The position numbers and the translations under genes are program-made. DNA of 64,000 nt. It comes from Cryobacterium glucosi. Lineage in GTDB: Bacteria; Actinomycetota; Actinomycetes; Actinomycetales; Microbacteriaceae. How positions within the stretch are numbered: position 1 is the first letter of the stretch; each line of letters starts with the position of its first letter. Under the pieces are notes generated by a model, which saw nothing but the letters and a program-made list of their open reading frames with translations, made no database searches and was not told the DNA's origin. This document shows positions 43,244 to 52,955 of the stretch, one piece after another. The stretch is from NCBI RefSeq assembly GCF_004402235.1, contig NZ_SOFS01000015.1, positions 231,662-295,661 of the forward strand, written 5' to 3'.

Positions 43244-43717
43244 ATGAGCACGAAGATCAACGAGTTGTCCGTTGTCGATGCCGACAAGTTCACCGTCTCA
43301 CGAACCATCACCATCGCAGCCCCCATCGAGAAGGTCTGGGCCGCCGTTACCGAGGCGCAGCACATCGCCCGCTGGTTTCCCGAGCACGCGACCCTGTCAC
43401 CGCTCGCGGTCGGCACCACCGGCGTCTTCGGCTGGTCCGACCACGGCGACTTCCCGGTCCGCATCGAGGAGCTCGACCCGCCGCACATGATCGCCTACCG
43501 CTGGGGCAACAGCAACGCCGCCGCATCCACTCTCGAGTCGGGCGAGACCACCGTCTTCCGCTTCACCCTCGAAACAGTGGATGCCGGCACGCAACTCACG
43601 GTCGTCGAATCCGGTTTCGACGCCCTCCGTGACCCCGCCGCGAGCATGGACGGCAACCGCGGCGGCTGGGACTTCGAGCTGGACGAGCTAGTCGCCTACC
43701 TCGAAGGTTCCGAGTGA
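43244..43717 (+). CDS. SRPBCC (AHSA1-type) protein
   Basis: 157 aa from ATG 43244 with GAAGGGA upstream. One AHSA1/SRPBCC domain: ITIAAPIEKVWAAVTEAQHI, ARWFPEHATLSPLAVG, FPVRIEELDPPHMIAYRW, and the last helix FELDELVAYL. Binds a hydrophobic ligand or acts in polyketide-like chemistry. Unknown which. Co-translated with the ArsR gene (GTGA overlap). Confidence 0.88.
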   Translation: MSTKINELSVVDADKFTVSRTITIAAPIEKVWAAVTEAQHIARWFPEHATLSPLAVGTTGVFGWSDHGDFPVRIEELDPPHMIAYRWGNSNAAASTLESGETTVFRFTLETVDAGTQLTVVESGFDALRDPAASMDGNRGGWDFELDELVAYLEGSE

Positions 43718-44040
43718 CCGCGTCCACCCTCGTTCCCGTTTTCGCCGCCCTCGGCGATGACACGCGCTGGAGCATCCTGGCAGCCCTCGGTGGGGCGGAC
43801 GCATCGGCGTCCGCCCTCGCCGAGGTCCTCCCCGTCTCGCGCCAGGCGATCGCCAAGCACCTGGCGGTGCTGCAGGACGTCGGACTGGTCGAGCCAGTGC
43901 GAGTGGGTCGCGAAGTCCGGTACCGGGTGCTGGGCAGCCAGCTCGCCGAGACCGCTCGGCGGCTCGACCTCATCGGGGCGCAGTGGGACCGCCGGCTGGC
44001 GACGATCAAGCAGATCGCGGAGGGGCTGGAGTCGGAGTAA
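43714..44040 (+). CDS. ArsR-family transcriptional regulator
   Basis: 108 aa, GTG start overlapping the SRPBCC stop. VFAALGDDTRWSILAALGG and the recognition segment VSRQAIAKHLAVLQDVGLV are the winged-helix core. Lacks metal-site cysteines. Overlap and the tandem palindromes upstream suggest autoregulation of the two-gene operon. Confidence 0.92.
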   Translation: MTASTLVPVFAALGDDTRWSILAALGGADASASALAEVLPVSRQAIAKHLAVLQDVGLVEPVRVGREVRYRVLGSQLAETARRLDLIGAQWDRRLATIKQIAEGLESE

Positions 44041-44155
44041 CGCACTCGATCCCGAGACCCGGCGAAATCCCCGCGGAATCTGTTCCCGACGCTGCCGTCG
44101 TCTGTGCGCGTGCCTCGGAATCCGAGACAGTGGCGACGGGAAGGACCCCGGTGAA

Positions 44156-44881
44156 CTATCGAACAGCAGCGCTGGACAAGCTCCTCTTTTCCAGGGCCAC
44201 GATGGCCTGGGGGCTGAACCCTCTGACGATCAGCCAGATGCCGAGCGAGAACTCGAATACGGCAACGAGGAGCGCTGAGGCTCCCGCCAATGCGTCGTGT
44301 TGACCCATGAGCCCGGTGAATACGGCGAGATAGCTTGCAAGGAGTACGGGGGCTCCGACGATTCCGATCAGGGACAGGGCCCGGGGCACCAGGCGGGACT
44401 GGAACAGCAAGATCCCCAGCAACAGGTCACAGACGGCCGGCATGAAACTCTGACTCAAGAGGAAGATGCGATCGTACAGGTAGGCGAGCGTGTGGCCGGC
44501 GACCACGACGTCTGTTCCAGTACCGCCCTGCCGTAATGCCACGATCGTCAGGATCACGGCAACGCCGAGCAAGATGGCGCTCGACTCCAGTATCCGTGCG
44601 GCCACCAGGCCCAGTGCGGCCGCTTCGTTCTGCTTCTTGAGCACGGGGAACAGAACGACGGCGGTGCCGATACCCGCGAGGGCGACAATGATCTCCGAGA
44701 GACCGCCGAGCAAGGCCCCGGTGTCCGGGCCGGGGCCAAGAACATAGTCCGCACCCTTTACCGGGCCGTACAGGACGAGGGACGGAATCGAGACGAAGGT
44801 GAGCACATAAAGGATGCCCGCGATCAACGAAGTCCTTCGATATGGGGAGCGAGCCGGGACGGTTGCGTGTTCGGTGGCCAT
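44156..44881 (-). CDS. DUF4386 membrane protein
   Basis: 241 aa with six to seven membrane helices: the first around YRRTSLIAGILYVLTFVSIP, and later GALLGGLSEIIVALAGIGT and LVAARILESSAILLGVAV, typical of DUF4386. Length normal for the family. No functional residues can be named. Starts at ATG 44881. It stands alone between convergent and divergent neighbours. Confidence 0.85.
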   Translation of the reverse strand: MATEHATVPARSPYRRTSLIAGILYVLTFVSIPSLVLYGPVKGADYVLGPGPDTGALLGGLSEIIVALAGIGTAVVLFPVLKKQNEAAALGLVAARILESSAILLGVAVILTIVALRQGGTGTDVVVAGHTLAYLYDRIFLLSQSFMPAVCDLLLGILLFQSRLVPRALSLIGIVGAPVLLASYLAVFTGLMGQHDALAGASALLVAVFEFSLGIWLIVRGFSPQAIVALEKRSLSSAAVR

Positions 44882-45113
44882 GTTCGTTCCTCCACTTTTC
44901 GGTTTTCAGGTCGAGGCAGGTCGATCGGGCAACCACGATGGTCTCGACGGGATTCGCAAGATCCTGAGCTTCGTCAGCGTAGTCCCGCGTCCCCGCTGGG
45001 GATAGGAGCGCCCTCCAGTGGCCGTCCGAACCCCTTTGAGCGATGACAGCTACGACCCGGTGACGGATGATATGGACCTCACGCGACCGATGCTACGTGC
45101 CCACTCGCATCCG

Positions 45114-45950
45114 TCACTGGCGGAGTTGGGCGAGGAGTTGTAAGGCGTCGGCGTCGGGGGTGCCCGGCTGTGCCTGGTAGGTGAGGACGCGCAGGTTGGA
45201 TTCAGCTGGCCGGAGGACGTCGAAGTCGAGGGTGAGCCGACCGACCAAGGGGTGGGCGAAAAGGTGTTGGCCATAGCTGAGGTCGTGCACGGGGTGCTCA
45301 GCCCAGATCCTGGCGAACGCGTCGCTGCGTTGTGCGAGCTCACCGATGACTCCGCTGAGTCGTTTGTCGTCGGGGCAGGTGCTCGACGAGTACCGGAGGA
45401 ACCCAACGACTTCACGCGCCATGGTCTCGGAATCCTCGAACAGCTCGGGGCCAGCGCATCCGAGGAAGAAGCGCTGGGCGAAATTCGGACGGATGTCGTC
45501 CCGCTCGGTCGCGTCAAAGGGAAGGTCGTGGGCAAGTAGTAGGTGACCGAGCCTGTTCCAGGCGTAGATATCGTTGGCGTGATCGAAGACGATCGCAGGC
45601 CCGGGAAGGGCCGCGATGAGCCGCAAGATGCTCTGGCGCGGCCGTTCGGCTGGGACACCGATCGCACGCGCGTACGAGGGGCGCGCGAGGCGACGGAGGT
45701 GGAGTGCTTCATCGGGGTCGAGCCGCATGGCGCGAATGAGGGCTTCGATCACCTGATCAGATGCTCGCTCTGCATCCGCTGCCTGCTCGAGCCGGGTGTA
45801 ATAGGCGACACTCACGCCGACCAGCTGAGCGATCTCTTCTCGCCGCAATCCGGGAACACGCCGCGCCCCATAGGCATTCACCCCAACCGCTTCCGGAGTC
45901 AGCGCGGCGCGGCGGCTGCGAAGGAAGTCCCCGAACTCTGTTGACATCAT
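45114..45950 (-). CDS. HTH regulator with MmyB-like ligand-binding domain
   Basis: 278 aa from the first of two adjacent ATG codons (45950). HTH_31 at about 5-85: FGDFLRSRRAALTPEAVG, then RVPGLRREEIAQLVGVSVAY and YTRLEQ. The C-terminal MmyB-type domain (PAS-like, about 105-270) includes ARPSYARAIGV, NDIYAWNRLGHLLLA and FLRYSSSTCPDD. Such proteins bind fatty-acid-like ligands and usually control the divergent gene, here an MFS transporter (109 bp away). Confidence 0.9.
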   Translation of the reverse strand: MMSTEFGDFLRSRRAALTPEAVGVNAYGARRVPGLRREEIAQLVGVSVAYYTRLEQAADAERASDQVIEALIRAMRLDPDEALHLRRLARPSYARAIGVPAERPRQSILRLIAALPGPAIVFDHANDIYAWNRLGHLLLAHDLPFDATERDDIRPNFAQRFFLGCAGPELFEDSETMAREVVGFLRYSSSTCPDDKRLSGVIGELAQRSDAFARIWAEHPVHDLSYGQHLFAHPLVGRLTLDFDVLRPAESNLRVLTYQAQPGTPDADALQLLAQLRQ

Positions 45951-46058
45951 CCCAGTATGCGCGGTGCAGCGACCGGTCGGGAGGATCAGCCTGACCCTGC
46001 TGGTGGTACGCACACCGGGGGCTGGCTGGTCATCAACGGCAATGACAGGCTATGGCAA

Positions 46059-47504
46059 ATGCACTCACGTATGACCCGACACCAACTCGTCGCACTCCTG
46101 ATCCTCCTTTCCTCGCAGTTCCTGCTCTCGGTGGACTTTTCGATTCTGAACGTCGCACTTCCGGAAATCGGGTCGGCATTGGGGTTTGCGTCCGCCGATG
46201 TGCAGTGGGTCGCGACGACGTTCGCGCTGTGCGCGGCGGGCTTCACATTGTTGCTCGGGCGGCTGGGCGATTGGGTCGGACGTCGCCGGATGTTCGTCAT
46301 CGGTATGGCAGTCCTCGCTGGAGCATCGCTCGTGGGCGGCTTCGCTGGCTCTCCCGCGGTTCTGCTCGTAGCGCGGGCGCTGCAGGGCTTGGCAACAGCG
46401 GCCGCGATGCCCGCCGCGCTCGCGCTGGTCACCTCCATCTTCCCGGAGGGGCCGCTCCGACGCCGGGCACTCGGGCTGAGCAGCGTCCTCGCCTCGCTGG
46501 GATTCACTGCCGGCGCGGTGTTCGGCGGGATCTTGACGAACTACCTGTCCTGGCGGGCAGCGTTCCTCGTCAACGTCCCGATCGCCGCCGCAGTCGTTGT
46601 ACTGGCGCTACTCATCATCCGCGAACCAACCAGAGAGCATCAGGCCCGCCTTGACGTGCGCGGTGCGGCGCTCATCACCACGGCGCTGATCACCCTGGTC
46701 TTCGCGATGTCCCGGTTCGGTGAGCACGGCGTCACGGACCCGAACGGCCTGATCTGTCTCGCCGCCAGCATTGTCCTGATCGTCTTCTTCATCCGCACCG
46801 AGCGACGCCACAGCGCCCCGCTGGTGCCCCTGAAGCTCCTGACACGGCCGAATATCCTCGCCGGTCACCTCATCGGCTTCGCATCGCTCGCGATGGAGAC
46901 CGGCCTTGTGTTCCTGTCCACGATGTACTTCCAGCACGTGCTGGAACTCGACCCGCTCATCACCGGTCTGATCATCGGCTTGACAGGCGTCGGCGCTGTC
47001 GTCGGCGGCGTCATTGGACCCCGCGTCGTCGGACGGCTGGGTATCCGCGGCGCGATGCTCCTTGGCCTCGGAACCCAGGCGCTGGCAACCGCCGCACTCA
47101 TCGCCGTGAACGACCACCCCGGATCGATCGCCCTCTACTCCGTGGTCGGCTTCATAGCCGCGATCGGTCATATGGTCGCCGTCGTCACATTCCTGGTTGC
47201 CGCGACGTCCGGTGTCGAACCGGGACAACAGGGCCTCGCGACCGGCTTGGTCACAATGACACAGCAGGTCGGCATGACCCTCGGCACCCCGATCGTGTCG
47301 GCGATCGCGACCGCTGCCGGCGGCCTCTCCAGCCTCCTCGCCCTACGCATCGGAATCGGCATCGACGCCCTCATCGTCGCCGCATTCATCGCGGTGGTCG
47401 CCATCGTCCTCCGACGAGTCAGCATCCGCCGTGCGCCAGGGTCACCGCTCGACGCACAGCGCGACGCTCACTCCGAAGCAGAACAGGCGACAACCCTCTC
47501 GTGA
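46059..47504 (+). CDS. MFS transporter, DHA2-like drug efflux
   Basis: 481 aa from ATG 46059 (alternative ATG 46071). Fourteen membrane helices. SVDFSILNVALPEIGSALGF is the first-helix signature, GRLGDWVGRRRMFVIGM motif A, and GFTAGAVFGGILTNYLSWRA motif C. The final 30 residues are polar. Divergent from the MmyB-type regulator, so the pair is probably an inducible efflux unit. A truncated MBL gene overlaps its stop codon. Confidence 0.9.
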   Translation: MHSRMTRHQLVALLILLSSQFLLSVDFSILNVALPEIGSALGFASADVQWVATTFALCAAGFTLLLGRLGDWVGRRRMFVIGMAVLAGASLVGGFAGSPAVLLVARALQGLATAAAMPAALALVTSIFPEGPLRRRALGLSSVLASLGFTAGAVFGGILTNYLSWRAAFLVNVPIAAAVVVLALLIIREPTREHQARLDVRGAALITTALITLVFAMSRFGEHGVTDPNGLICLAASIVLIVFFIRTERRHSAPLVPLKLLTRPNILAGHLIGFASLAMETGLVFLSTMYFQHVLELDPLITGLIIGLTGVGAVVGGVIGPRVVGRLGIRGAMLLGLGTQALATAALIAVNDHPGSIALYSVVGFIAAIGHMVAVVTFLVAATSGVEPGQQGLATGLVTMTQQVGMTLGTPIVSAIATAAGGLSSLLALRIGIGIDALIVAAFIAVVAIVLRRVSIRRAPGSPLDAQRDAHSEAEQATTLS

Positions 47505-47977
47505 TCCTCCACAAGCACCCCCATCCCACGGTTCTCCCGCAAACAGAACGCACCTTTCTCCTCATCGACCCCGGCACGTTCACACCTGCTGCGCCTCGGG
47601 TGGTCGGCGGGACGTCCGCCGTCCTGGTCACACACGACCACCCCGACCACTTCGACGTCGACCTGCTCTCTGCGGCACTCGAGTCCCAGCGAGAGCTCCG
47701 GATCTGGGCGCCGGCAGACGTCGTGGCGCAGGTCCACAACAACGACGGCCGGGTTACGTTCGTCGCACCCGGGGACAGTGTCGATATCGATGGATTCCAG
47801 GTGGACGTCGTCGGAGGAACGCACGCGGTGATCCATCCGGACATGCCCGAGACTGACAACTCGGTCCTGCATCGAGACGATCGCGATCCTTGGATCCATG
47901 AGTGGTTCGTCAACCAAGCCGCGGTCGCCCGTGACACGACACTGAGCAGCCTCTGCACGAACCGGGGAATGAAATAG
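47501..47977 (+). pseudogene. MBL-fold hydrolase, 3' part lost
   Basis: GTG overlaps the MFS stop (GTGA). The first 115 residues follow the UlaG/MBL pattern: HPTVLPQTERTFLLIDPGTF, VLVTHDHPDHFDVDLL with metal ligands, FVAPGDSVDIDGFQVDVVGG and HAVIHPDMPETDN. Homologues continue with a strand and the remaining metal ligands for about 90 residues. Here the sequence changes to SVLHRDDRDPWIHEWFVNQA, which matches nothing I know, and stops. The metal site would be incomplete. Truncation by rearrangement near 47860 is likely. Confidence 0.6.
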
Positions 47978-48000
47978 TCGCCCGATGCGACTGTCATGGT

Positions 48001-49296
48001 CTAGAAGGCCCGGAAGTCCAGCTTCGATTCCGCGACGGCGAGAACCGACCAGGTGCCGCCCTCGGCATCCGTGAACGCGAACGCGGGGACCACCAGGACG
48101 CTCCCGTCCGGCTGCCACTGGGTGGTGAGACCCAGGCGTGCGCTGACGATCTCGACCGTGTTCACCGGCCAGGAGACCGAGCCCCCGGCGACTGGTGTTG
48201 CCGGCGGCTCCGTCGGTGCCACCCACCCCTCGGTCGTCGACGCCTGATCGCGGAGGGCGATCGACAGAGTCGTCGCCGCTCCGCTGAACCGCGGGTCTGA
48301 AAGTCGTTCGAAGCCCTCTTGCTCGCTGACCACCGGGTACGTCCCCAGAGCGACGACATCTGCGAGGGCACCGTTGGCGTTGACGACACCACCTTCGGCC
48401 ATCTCCAAGGACCAGCCCTGGTCGACTTGCTGCCCGTCGATGACCGGCTTTGCCAGGGCGGTCCGTGTGGGAGAGCCCTCCGACACCTGAGAGGTGAATG
48501 CGAACGCGGCGGGGTCCCGGCCGGCGGCGACGACGAGCGCACGAAGCGCTCCGATCGCAGCGTCTTCACTGGGCGGCTGGCCGGTCGGCTCGCAGGCGCT
48601 GTCACCCTCGCACTTCCACGGGTTTATTTGCGGGTTCTGGAAGTAGAAGGACAGCATGCCGTCGAGACTCACGGACAGGCTCGGGGCGCTGCCATCCTGC
48701 GGGCCGGCGACCCAGCTGCCGTCCCGCAGTTCGGCTGGTGACCCGATGCCGAGCGCCGCGGCGAGCGCGGTGACCTTTTCTGAGCTGGATGCCGAACGAG
48801 GGTCGTAGGCGTAAGCCTGCGCTGTGCCCGCCTGTGTGCCAAGACCGGACGCGCTGAAGGAGTTCCGGCCGGATCCGTAGGGGTAGGTCGAGGAAGACAT
48901 CTTCTGGTCGGTCGCGGCGCCAGAACCCACGGATGGCTCCATTCCGCCTTGCCCGACGCTGTCGGGGCGCCCATTGGACTGCAGAGTGATGGGCGGAGCA
49001 GCGCCGTCGGCCAGGCTCTTCGGCCCGCCTTCGCTCGCTCCGATCCCGTATCCCGCGGCACCGACGATCGCGATCGACGCCGCGACCGCGACGAACGGGA
49101 GCCAGCGCGGCCGTCGGCGTGCTCGTGCCGTCTCCAGGTCGGCCACGGGTGCCGATCCGGCCATCGGTTCAGCCTCAGGGCCGGTCATCCGAGCGACGAC
49201 CTCGTCGGCGAACCCGGCACGTGCTTCGATATCGCCAGCGGGGTCGGCGGCACGCAGCCGGGCGACCGGGTCTTGTTGTTTGTCGTCGTCGTTCAT
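48001..49296 (-). CDS. Single-pass membrane protein paired with ECF sigma factor
   Basis: 431 aa. A polar N-terminus of about 65 residues, one membrane helix (WLPFVAVAASIAIVGAAGYG), then a large secreted domain with a Ser/Gly/Tyr-rich linker (about 110-165). A Cys pair in WKCEGDSACEPTG may form a disulfide. Located 68 bp downstream of the sigma gene in the same orientation, the usual place for an anti-sigma factor, though the N-terminus has no ZAS HxxxCxxC motif. Probably the sensor partner. Confidence 0.7.
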   Translation of the reverse strand: MNDDDKQQDPVARLRAADPAGDIEARAGFADEVVARMTGPEAEPMAGSAPVADLETARARRRPRWLPFVAVAASIAIVGAAGYGIGASEGGPKSLADGAAPPITLQSNGRPDSVGQGGMEPSVGSGAATDQKMSSSTYPYGSGRNSFSASGLGTQAGTAQAYAYDPRSASSSEKVTALAAALGIGSPAELRDGSWVAGPQDGSAPSLSVSLDGMLSFYFQNPQINPWKCEGDSACEPTGQPPSEDAAIGALRALVVAAGRDPAAFAFTSQVSEGSPTRTALAKPVIDGQQVDQGWSLEMAEGGVVNANGALADVVALGTYPVVSEQEGFERLSDPRFSGAATTLSIALRDQASTTEGWVAPTEPPATPVAGGSVSWPVNTVEIVSARLGLTTQWQPDGSVLVVPAFAFTDAEGGTWSVLAVAESKLDFRAF

Positions 49297-49364
49297 GTCA
49301 ATCAGCCTCCGGGCTTTCGGTTCACCTGGTTAATGTGCGGGGCGTGCCGAATCTTGCAGAAGCC

Positions 49365-49937
49365 CTAGAACGACATCCGCTCGCCCCAGGCTTCTCGCAA
49401 TCGCTTGCGCGCACGCGACAGCGCGGCGTCCGCCCCGGATCGGGAGATACCGAGCACCTCGGCGAGCTCGGCTCCGTCCAGACCCTCCCACGCGTGTAGA
49501 AGAAGGATCTGCCGGTCGCGCTCGCTCACGCTTGCCAACGCGCCACGGAGTTCCGCATCGAACAGGCTGTTCAGCTCCGGATCACCGTCGACTCGCGCCA
49601 CGCCCGACTCGGGCACCTCGTCCACCGGAAGATCAACGTGCTTCCTGCGCGCATTCGCGAGCGTGAATCCCGCCGTGCGATACAGCCACGGCAGCACGGC
49701 CTCCCGGGGCACGTCGTTGCGTCGACGCCAGGCTGTCGCGAAGACCTCAGCGGCCAGGTCCTCGGCATCCTGACGCGGCCCGCGGCGGGCGAAATAGCGG
49801 ATGAGCGCGGTCGAGTACTCGCGGACCATCACGGTGAACCAGTCCACATCGGCCGCAGTCGTGGGCGGGTCCGCACTGTCAGGCAGCGCCACTCCCTCGC
49901 TCCTGTCGGCGGTGGCTGGGGTGTCGGCGATGCTCAC
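49365..49937 (-). CDS. ECF-family RNA polymerase sigma factor
   Basis: 190 aa. Sigma-2 region: YSTALIRYFARRGPRQDAED and LAAEVFATAWRRRNDVP. A short linker, then sigma-4: LASVSERDRQILLLHAWEGL and LAEVLGISRSGADAALSRAR. The start ATG 49937 is fixed by length. Directs transcription of a small regulon, often including itself. The membrane protein downstream is its likely regulator. Confidence 0.9.
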   Translation of the reverse strand: MSIADTPATADRSEGVALPDSADPPTTAADVDWFTVMVREYSTALIRYFARRGPRQDAEDLAAEVFATAWRRRNDVPREAVLPWLYRTAGFTLANARRKHVDLPVDEVPESGVARVDGDPELNSLFDAELRGALASVSERDRQILLLHAWEGLDGAELAEVLGISRSGADAALSRARKRLREAWGERMSF

Positions 49938-50002
49938 CTACTGAATATGTCGCATCCGCCGTAACTCTTGCACGCAGCGCCCCGAACTTTCGGAGAACAT
50001 CG

Positions 50003-51406
50003 TCACCTTCCTGCCCTCTCGTAAGAAGCGAAAGCTTTCTGGGTCGGAATACTTTTGGTTTCGATGTCCTCCAACGTGCGGCCACGAGTTTCGGGGACAC
50101 GAGTCCGAATGAAGATGACACCAAGAATACAAATGGCACCAAAGATCGCGAACACCGCGTCCTGGCTCATCAATGCGGTCATGATCGGGAACAAGAGACC
50201 GACCGCGAACGATCCGATCCAGTTGAAAGACGATGCGATACCAGAGGCCCTGCCGCGAATCGCCATTGGGAAGATCTCTCCAACGATCACCCAGGTGAGT
50301 GGGGCCCACGTGAACGAATAGGCTGCCACGTAGATGCTCAAGAACACCACGATCATCATCGGATTCGCGTCCTTCATCACGGTATTCAGTATCGCGGGCA
50401 GCAGGAAGGACACACCCATGATCGTGCCACCCACGGTCAGCAAGAGGCGTCGGTTGAACTTGTCCGCGATCACCAGGAACAGCAATGAGCCGAGCACGAG
50501 GAGCACGCCCTGGATGATCGGCCACATCAGCGCCGAACTTGCCGCATTACCTGTGGCCTTTTCCACGATCAACGGGATGTAGTAGAAGATCGCGTTGGCA
50601 CCTTGGAGCTGCTGGAACGCGGCGACACCGACACCCGCAATGACGAGATACCGGTACTTGCTGTCGAACAACGTTGCAAGTGAGGTATTGCCAGCCGCCT
50701 GCTTCTCGACTTGGGCCGTTTCTGTGATCGATCTGAGCTCGGCATCGACCTCGTCTGGGCGGCGAATGTAGCGAAGTACCGTGAGTGCCTCGTCTTCCTT
50801 GCCGACTTTCACCAGGAACCGGGGCGATTCGGGCAACCGCAACACGCCCAGATACAGAATCACAGCCGGCACTGCGGCCGTCGCGAGCATCACTCGCCAC
50901 GCCCACGCTTCGGGCAGATCCTTCAGCAGGAAGTCCAAGATGTATGAGATCAGCATGCCGGAGACAATCATTGTCTGATTCAGGCCGGACAAGCGTCCAC
51001 GTAGCCGCGCGGGTGCAAGCTCGGACATGTACGCGGGAACCGATGCGGACGCCGCGCCGACCGCCAGCCCCAGGAAGATTCGGGCGATGACCAGATAGAT
51101 GACACCATCCTCGGGTGCCAGGCCGCAGAGAATTGATCCGAGCATGAAGACGACCGCTGCGGCGAGAATCATCTTGCGCCGTCCGAATCGATCGGATAGC
51201 TGTCCGGCCACAGCGCCACCAAAGATGGCGCCGAACATGACGCCAGAGGTTACCCAACCGATGATGGCGGCATCGTCAAGGCCCCAGTCGCTTTGCAGGA
51301 ACGGGAGCGCCCCAGTCATGACTCCGATGTCGTAGCCGAAAAGGATGCCTCCGAATGATCCGAAGAAGTAGATGAACTTGCTGTCGATCTTTTTTTCTTT
51401 TTCCAT
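50003..51406 (-). CDS. Sugar-porter MFS transporter
   Basis: 467 aa with twelve helices. FGGILFGYDIGVMTGALPFL, RFGRRKMILAAAVVF, the sugar-porter signature VPAYMSELAPARLRGRLSG, the PESPRFLVK loop after helix 6, QQLQGANAIFYY, and PETRGRTLEDIE near the end are all present. Imports a hexose, pentose or inositol with protons. The A/T-rich start (MEKEKKIDSKF) is preceded by AAAAATG context and weak GAGTG. No catabolic gene is adjacent. Confidence 0.92.
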   Translation of the reverse strand: MEKEKKIDSKFIYFFGSFGGILFGYDIGVMTGALPFLQSDWGLDDAAIIGWVTSGVMFGAIFGGAVAGQLSDRFGRRKMILAAAVVFMLGSILCGLAPEDGVIYLVIARIFLGLAVGAASASVPAYMSELAPARLRGRLSGLNQTMIVSGMLISYILDFLLKDLPEAWAWRVMLATAAVPAVILYLGVLRLPESPRFLVKVGKEDEALTVLRYIRRPDEVDAELRSITETAQVEKQAAGNTSLATLFDSKYRYLVIAGVGVAAFQQLQGANAIFYYIPLIVEKATGNAASSALMWPIIQGVLLVLGSLLFLVIADKFNRRLLLTVGGTIMGVSFLLPAILNTVMKDANPMMIVVFLSIYVAAYSFTWAPLTWVIVGEIFPMAIRGRASGIASSFNWIGSFAVGLLFPIMTALMSQDAVFAIFGAICILGVIFIRTRVPETRGRTLEDIETKSIPTQKAFASYERAGR

Positions 51407-52113
51407 TTTTCACTCCGAGTGAGGAACTAGTTTCAGCCCCGGTTGATCACTAGGAAGGATGGCTGGCCGGGACGTCGTCTCGGGCCTAGGCCGTTGTGCC
51501 ATGAGTGCGTTCTCGGCGATGACATGGAGCGCGGCACATTGTGGTGTGCTCAGCTATTCCCTATCGCAGCTGTCCACTCTGACGCATGCCTCTGACGCAT
51601 GCCCTTCCCGGTTATGGGACTTGGATGCCACGCCAGTGGGCTCTTTGGCCGAAAGTGATCGCTAACATCAAGCTTTTTGTTAGCCTAGCTCACAAGATTT
51701 CAGCATCGTGCCGCTGACCGACTGTGGTCGAGGCGGTGGTTCGCCGACCGGGCCCGCTCCTTCGGCCCGGACACGGTAGGGGGAACAACAAAACCCCGGA
51801 CCACGCTGCTTCCACATGATTCCGGGTCCAAATGTCCGGCTGACAGGATTTGTACCTGCGACCCCATGAAGGTTCTGCCCTTAATTTAGTCGCTACCGAA
51901 TGTCTCCGAAAACACTCGGATTCCCTTATGTTTACAGGGAACCGGGCGGTTCGCTGCCTCGGATTGTACGTCATCGTTTTGGGTCAAATAGAGATGAATT
52001 TGATGAGTAAATGATGACTTCGTGGAGCGCCATGAGCAGCACCACGCGCCCCCTTCTATCCTCCACCGCGTGCCGCCGCATGTTGGTCGAGCAAGTCCAC
52101 GCCGGCCACGCTG
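51407..52113. other. 707-bp gene-free region with hairpin and tRNA-like fragment
   Basis: No supported CDS. CCGGGCC - 9 nt - GGCCCGG (51748-51770) is a 7-bp hairpin without a T run. On the minus strand at about 51842-51862, GCAGG-TACAAAT-CCTGT looks like a tRNA T arm (5-bp stem, 7-nt loop) with A in place of the invariant T, but no matching acceptor, D or anticodon arm is present. GC content is lower around 51890-52020. May be decayed insertion or attachment DNA. Confidence 0.4.
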
Positions 52114-52518
52114 GTGGCCACGGTTGGCACGTTGGTGAAGATGAGCTGGCCCGCCGAAGGCGCTATCGTCAATCTCGACGGTGGAGGCTATGTGCGAGTC
52201 GACTGGGATGAATCGTATTTTGACGCGCAGCAGGAAGAAGCGTCGATCTATTGGGTATGCTTCTGGACTGGCGACGATATCGAGCAACCCGCGCGACACG
52301 ATCCGCAACGGATTACAGGCGTCACCTCAATCGAAGAGGTCCTGGCTTGGCTGCACACTACGAAGGGCGAACGGCGGTTCGAATTGTTCGTGGAGACCAG
52401 GGACCACACTGACACGCGCGAGTCTCGTTGGATCTCGTACCGCAAACTCATCCGTCTAGCTGGCGACTTCCAGCCCGCGGGATCCTCGGTCACCGTTAAC
52501 TTCACCAGACCGGAATAA
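52114..52518 (+). CDS. Hypothetical protein (134 aa)
   Basis: Starts at GTG/ATG near 52114-52138. MATVGTLVKMSWPAEGAIVN or the later MSWPAEG are both possible. The body is rich in aromatic residues and strands (SIYWVCFWTGDD, RFELFVETRDH), followed by RWISYRKLIRLAGD and a final strand. No signal peptide, membrane helix or recognisable family. Isolated in a gene-poor stretch. Confidence 0.5.
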   Translation: MATVGTLVKMSWPAEGAIVNLDGGGYVRVDWDESYFDAQQEEASIYWVCFWTGDDIEQPARHDPQRITGVTSIEEVLAWLHTTKGERRFELFVETRDHTDTRESRWISYRKLIRLAGDFQPAGSSVTVNFTRPE

Positions 52519-52602
52519 GGTCCTGTCTCCTGCTACTGAGACTGCATGGTCACTCTGGCGTGGCGTGGCGTTATCGCGGGAGCAGGATGTCGCCGACGGC
52601 TG

Positions 52603-52902
52603 TCAGTACAACCACGGACTCGTTCGCATCCGATTGAGGGCGACAGAACCGTTGAGGAGGGTCACCCGGGTGGAGTCCTCAGCAGAGATTCCGCTCCCCT
52701 CCGGCCGGATGACAGGGCATGTCTCACCGTCGTCTTGCAGCTGCACGTGGACGCACCCGTCTACTACGACGAAATCTCCATCTAAGGAAGTACCCGTGGT
52801 CGTGGGAATGATGCGACCGGACGGGACAGTGTCTGCACTCACATTCGCTTGACAGCCGCTGAGGAGGACTAACGCGGCAACACCAACGATGGTTCGTTTC
52901 AT
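52603..52902 (-). CDS. Small hypothetical lipoprotein
   Basis: 99 aa. Basic start MKRTIVG and a short hydrophobic stretch ending in lipobox VLLSGC. The mature part of about 83 residues is beta-rich with a Cys pair (DGCVHV, GETCPVI). No family recognised. Probably exported and lipidated. Transcribed away from the ABC exporter gene. Confidence 0.6.
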   Translation of the reverse strand: MKRTIVGVAALVLLSGCQANVSADTVPSGRIIPTTTGTSLDGDFVVVDGCVHVQLQDDGETCPVIRPEGSGISAEDSTRVTLLNGSVALNRMRTSPWLY

Positions 52903-52955
52903 ACGGGCTCAAGTCGCCCATCTAAGCTTGCCCTCTGCCCACGGAAGGAACCTCA

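Noticed and set aside
51842..51862. tRNA gene (T-arm-like sequence on the minus strand)
   Set aside because: Only a T-arm-like hairpin with a substitution at the invariant T. No acceptor, D or anticodon arm could be paired around it.
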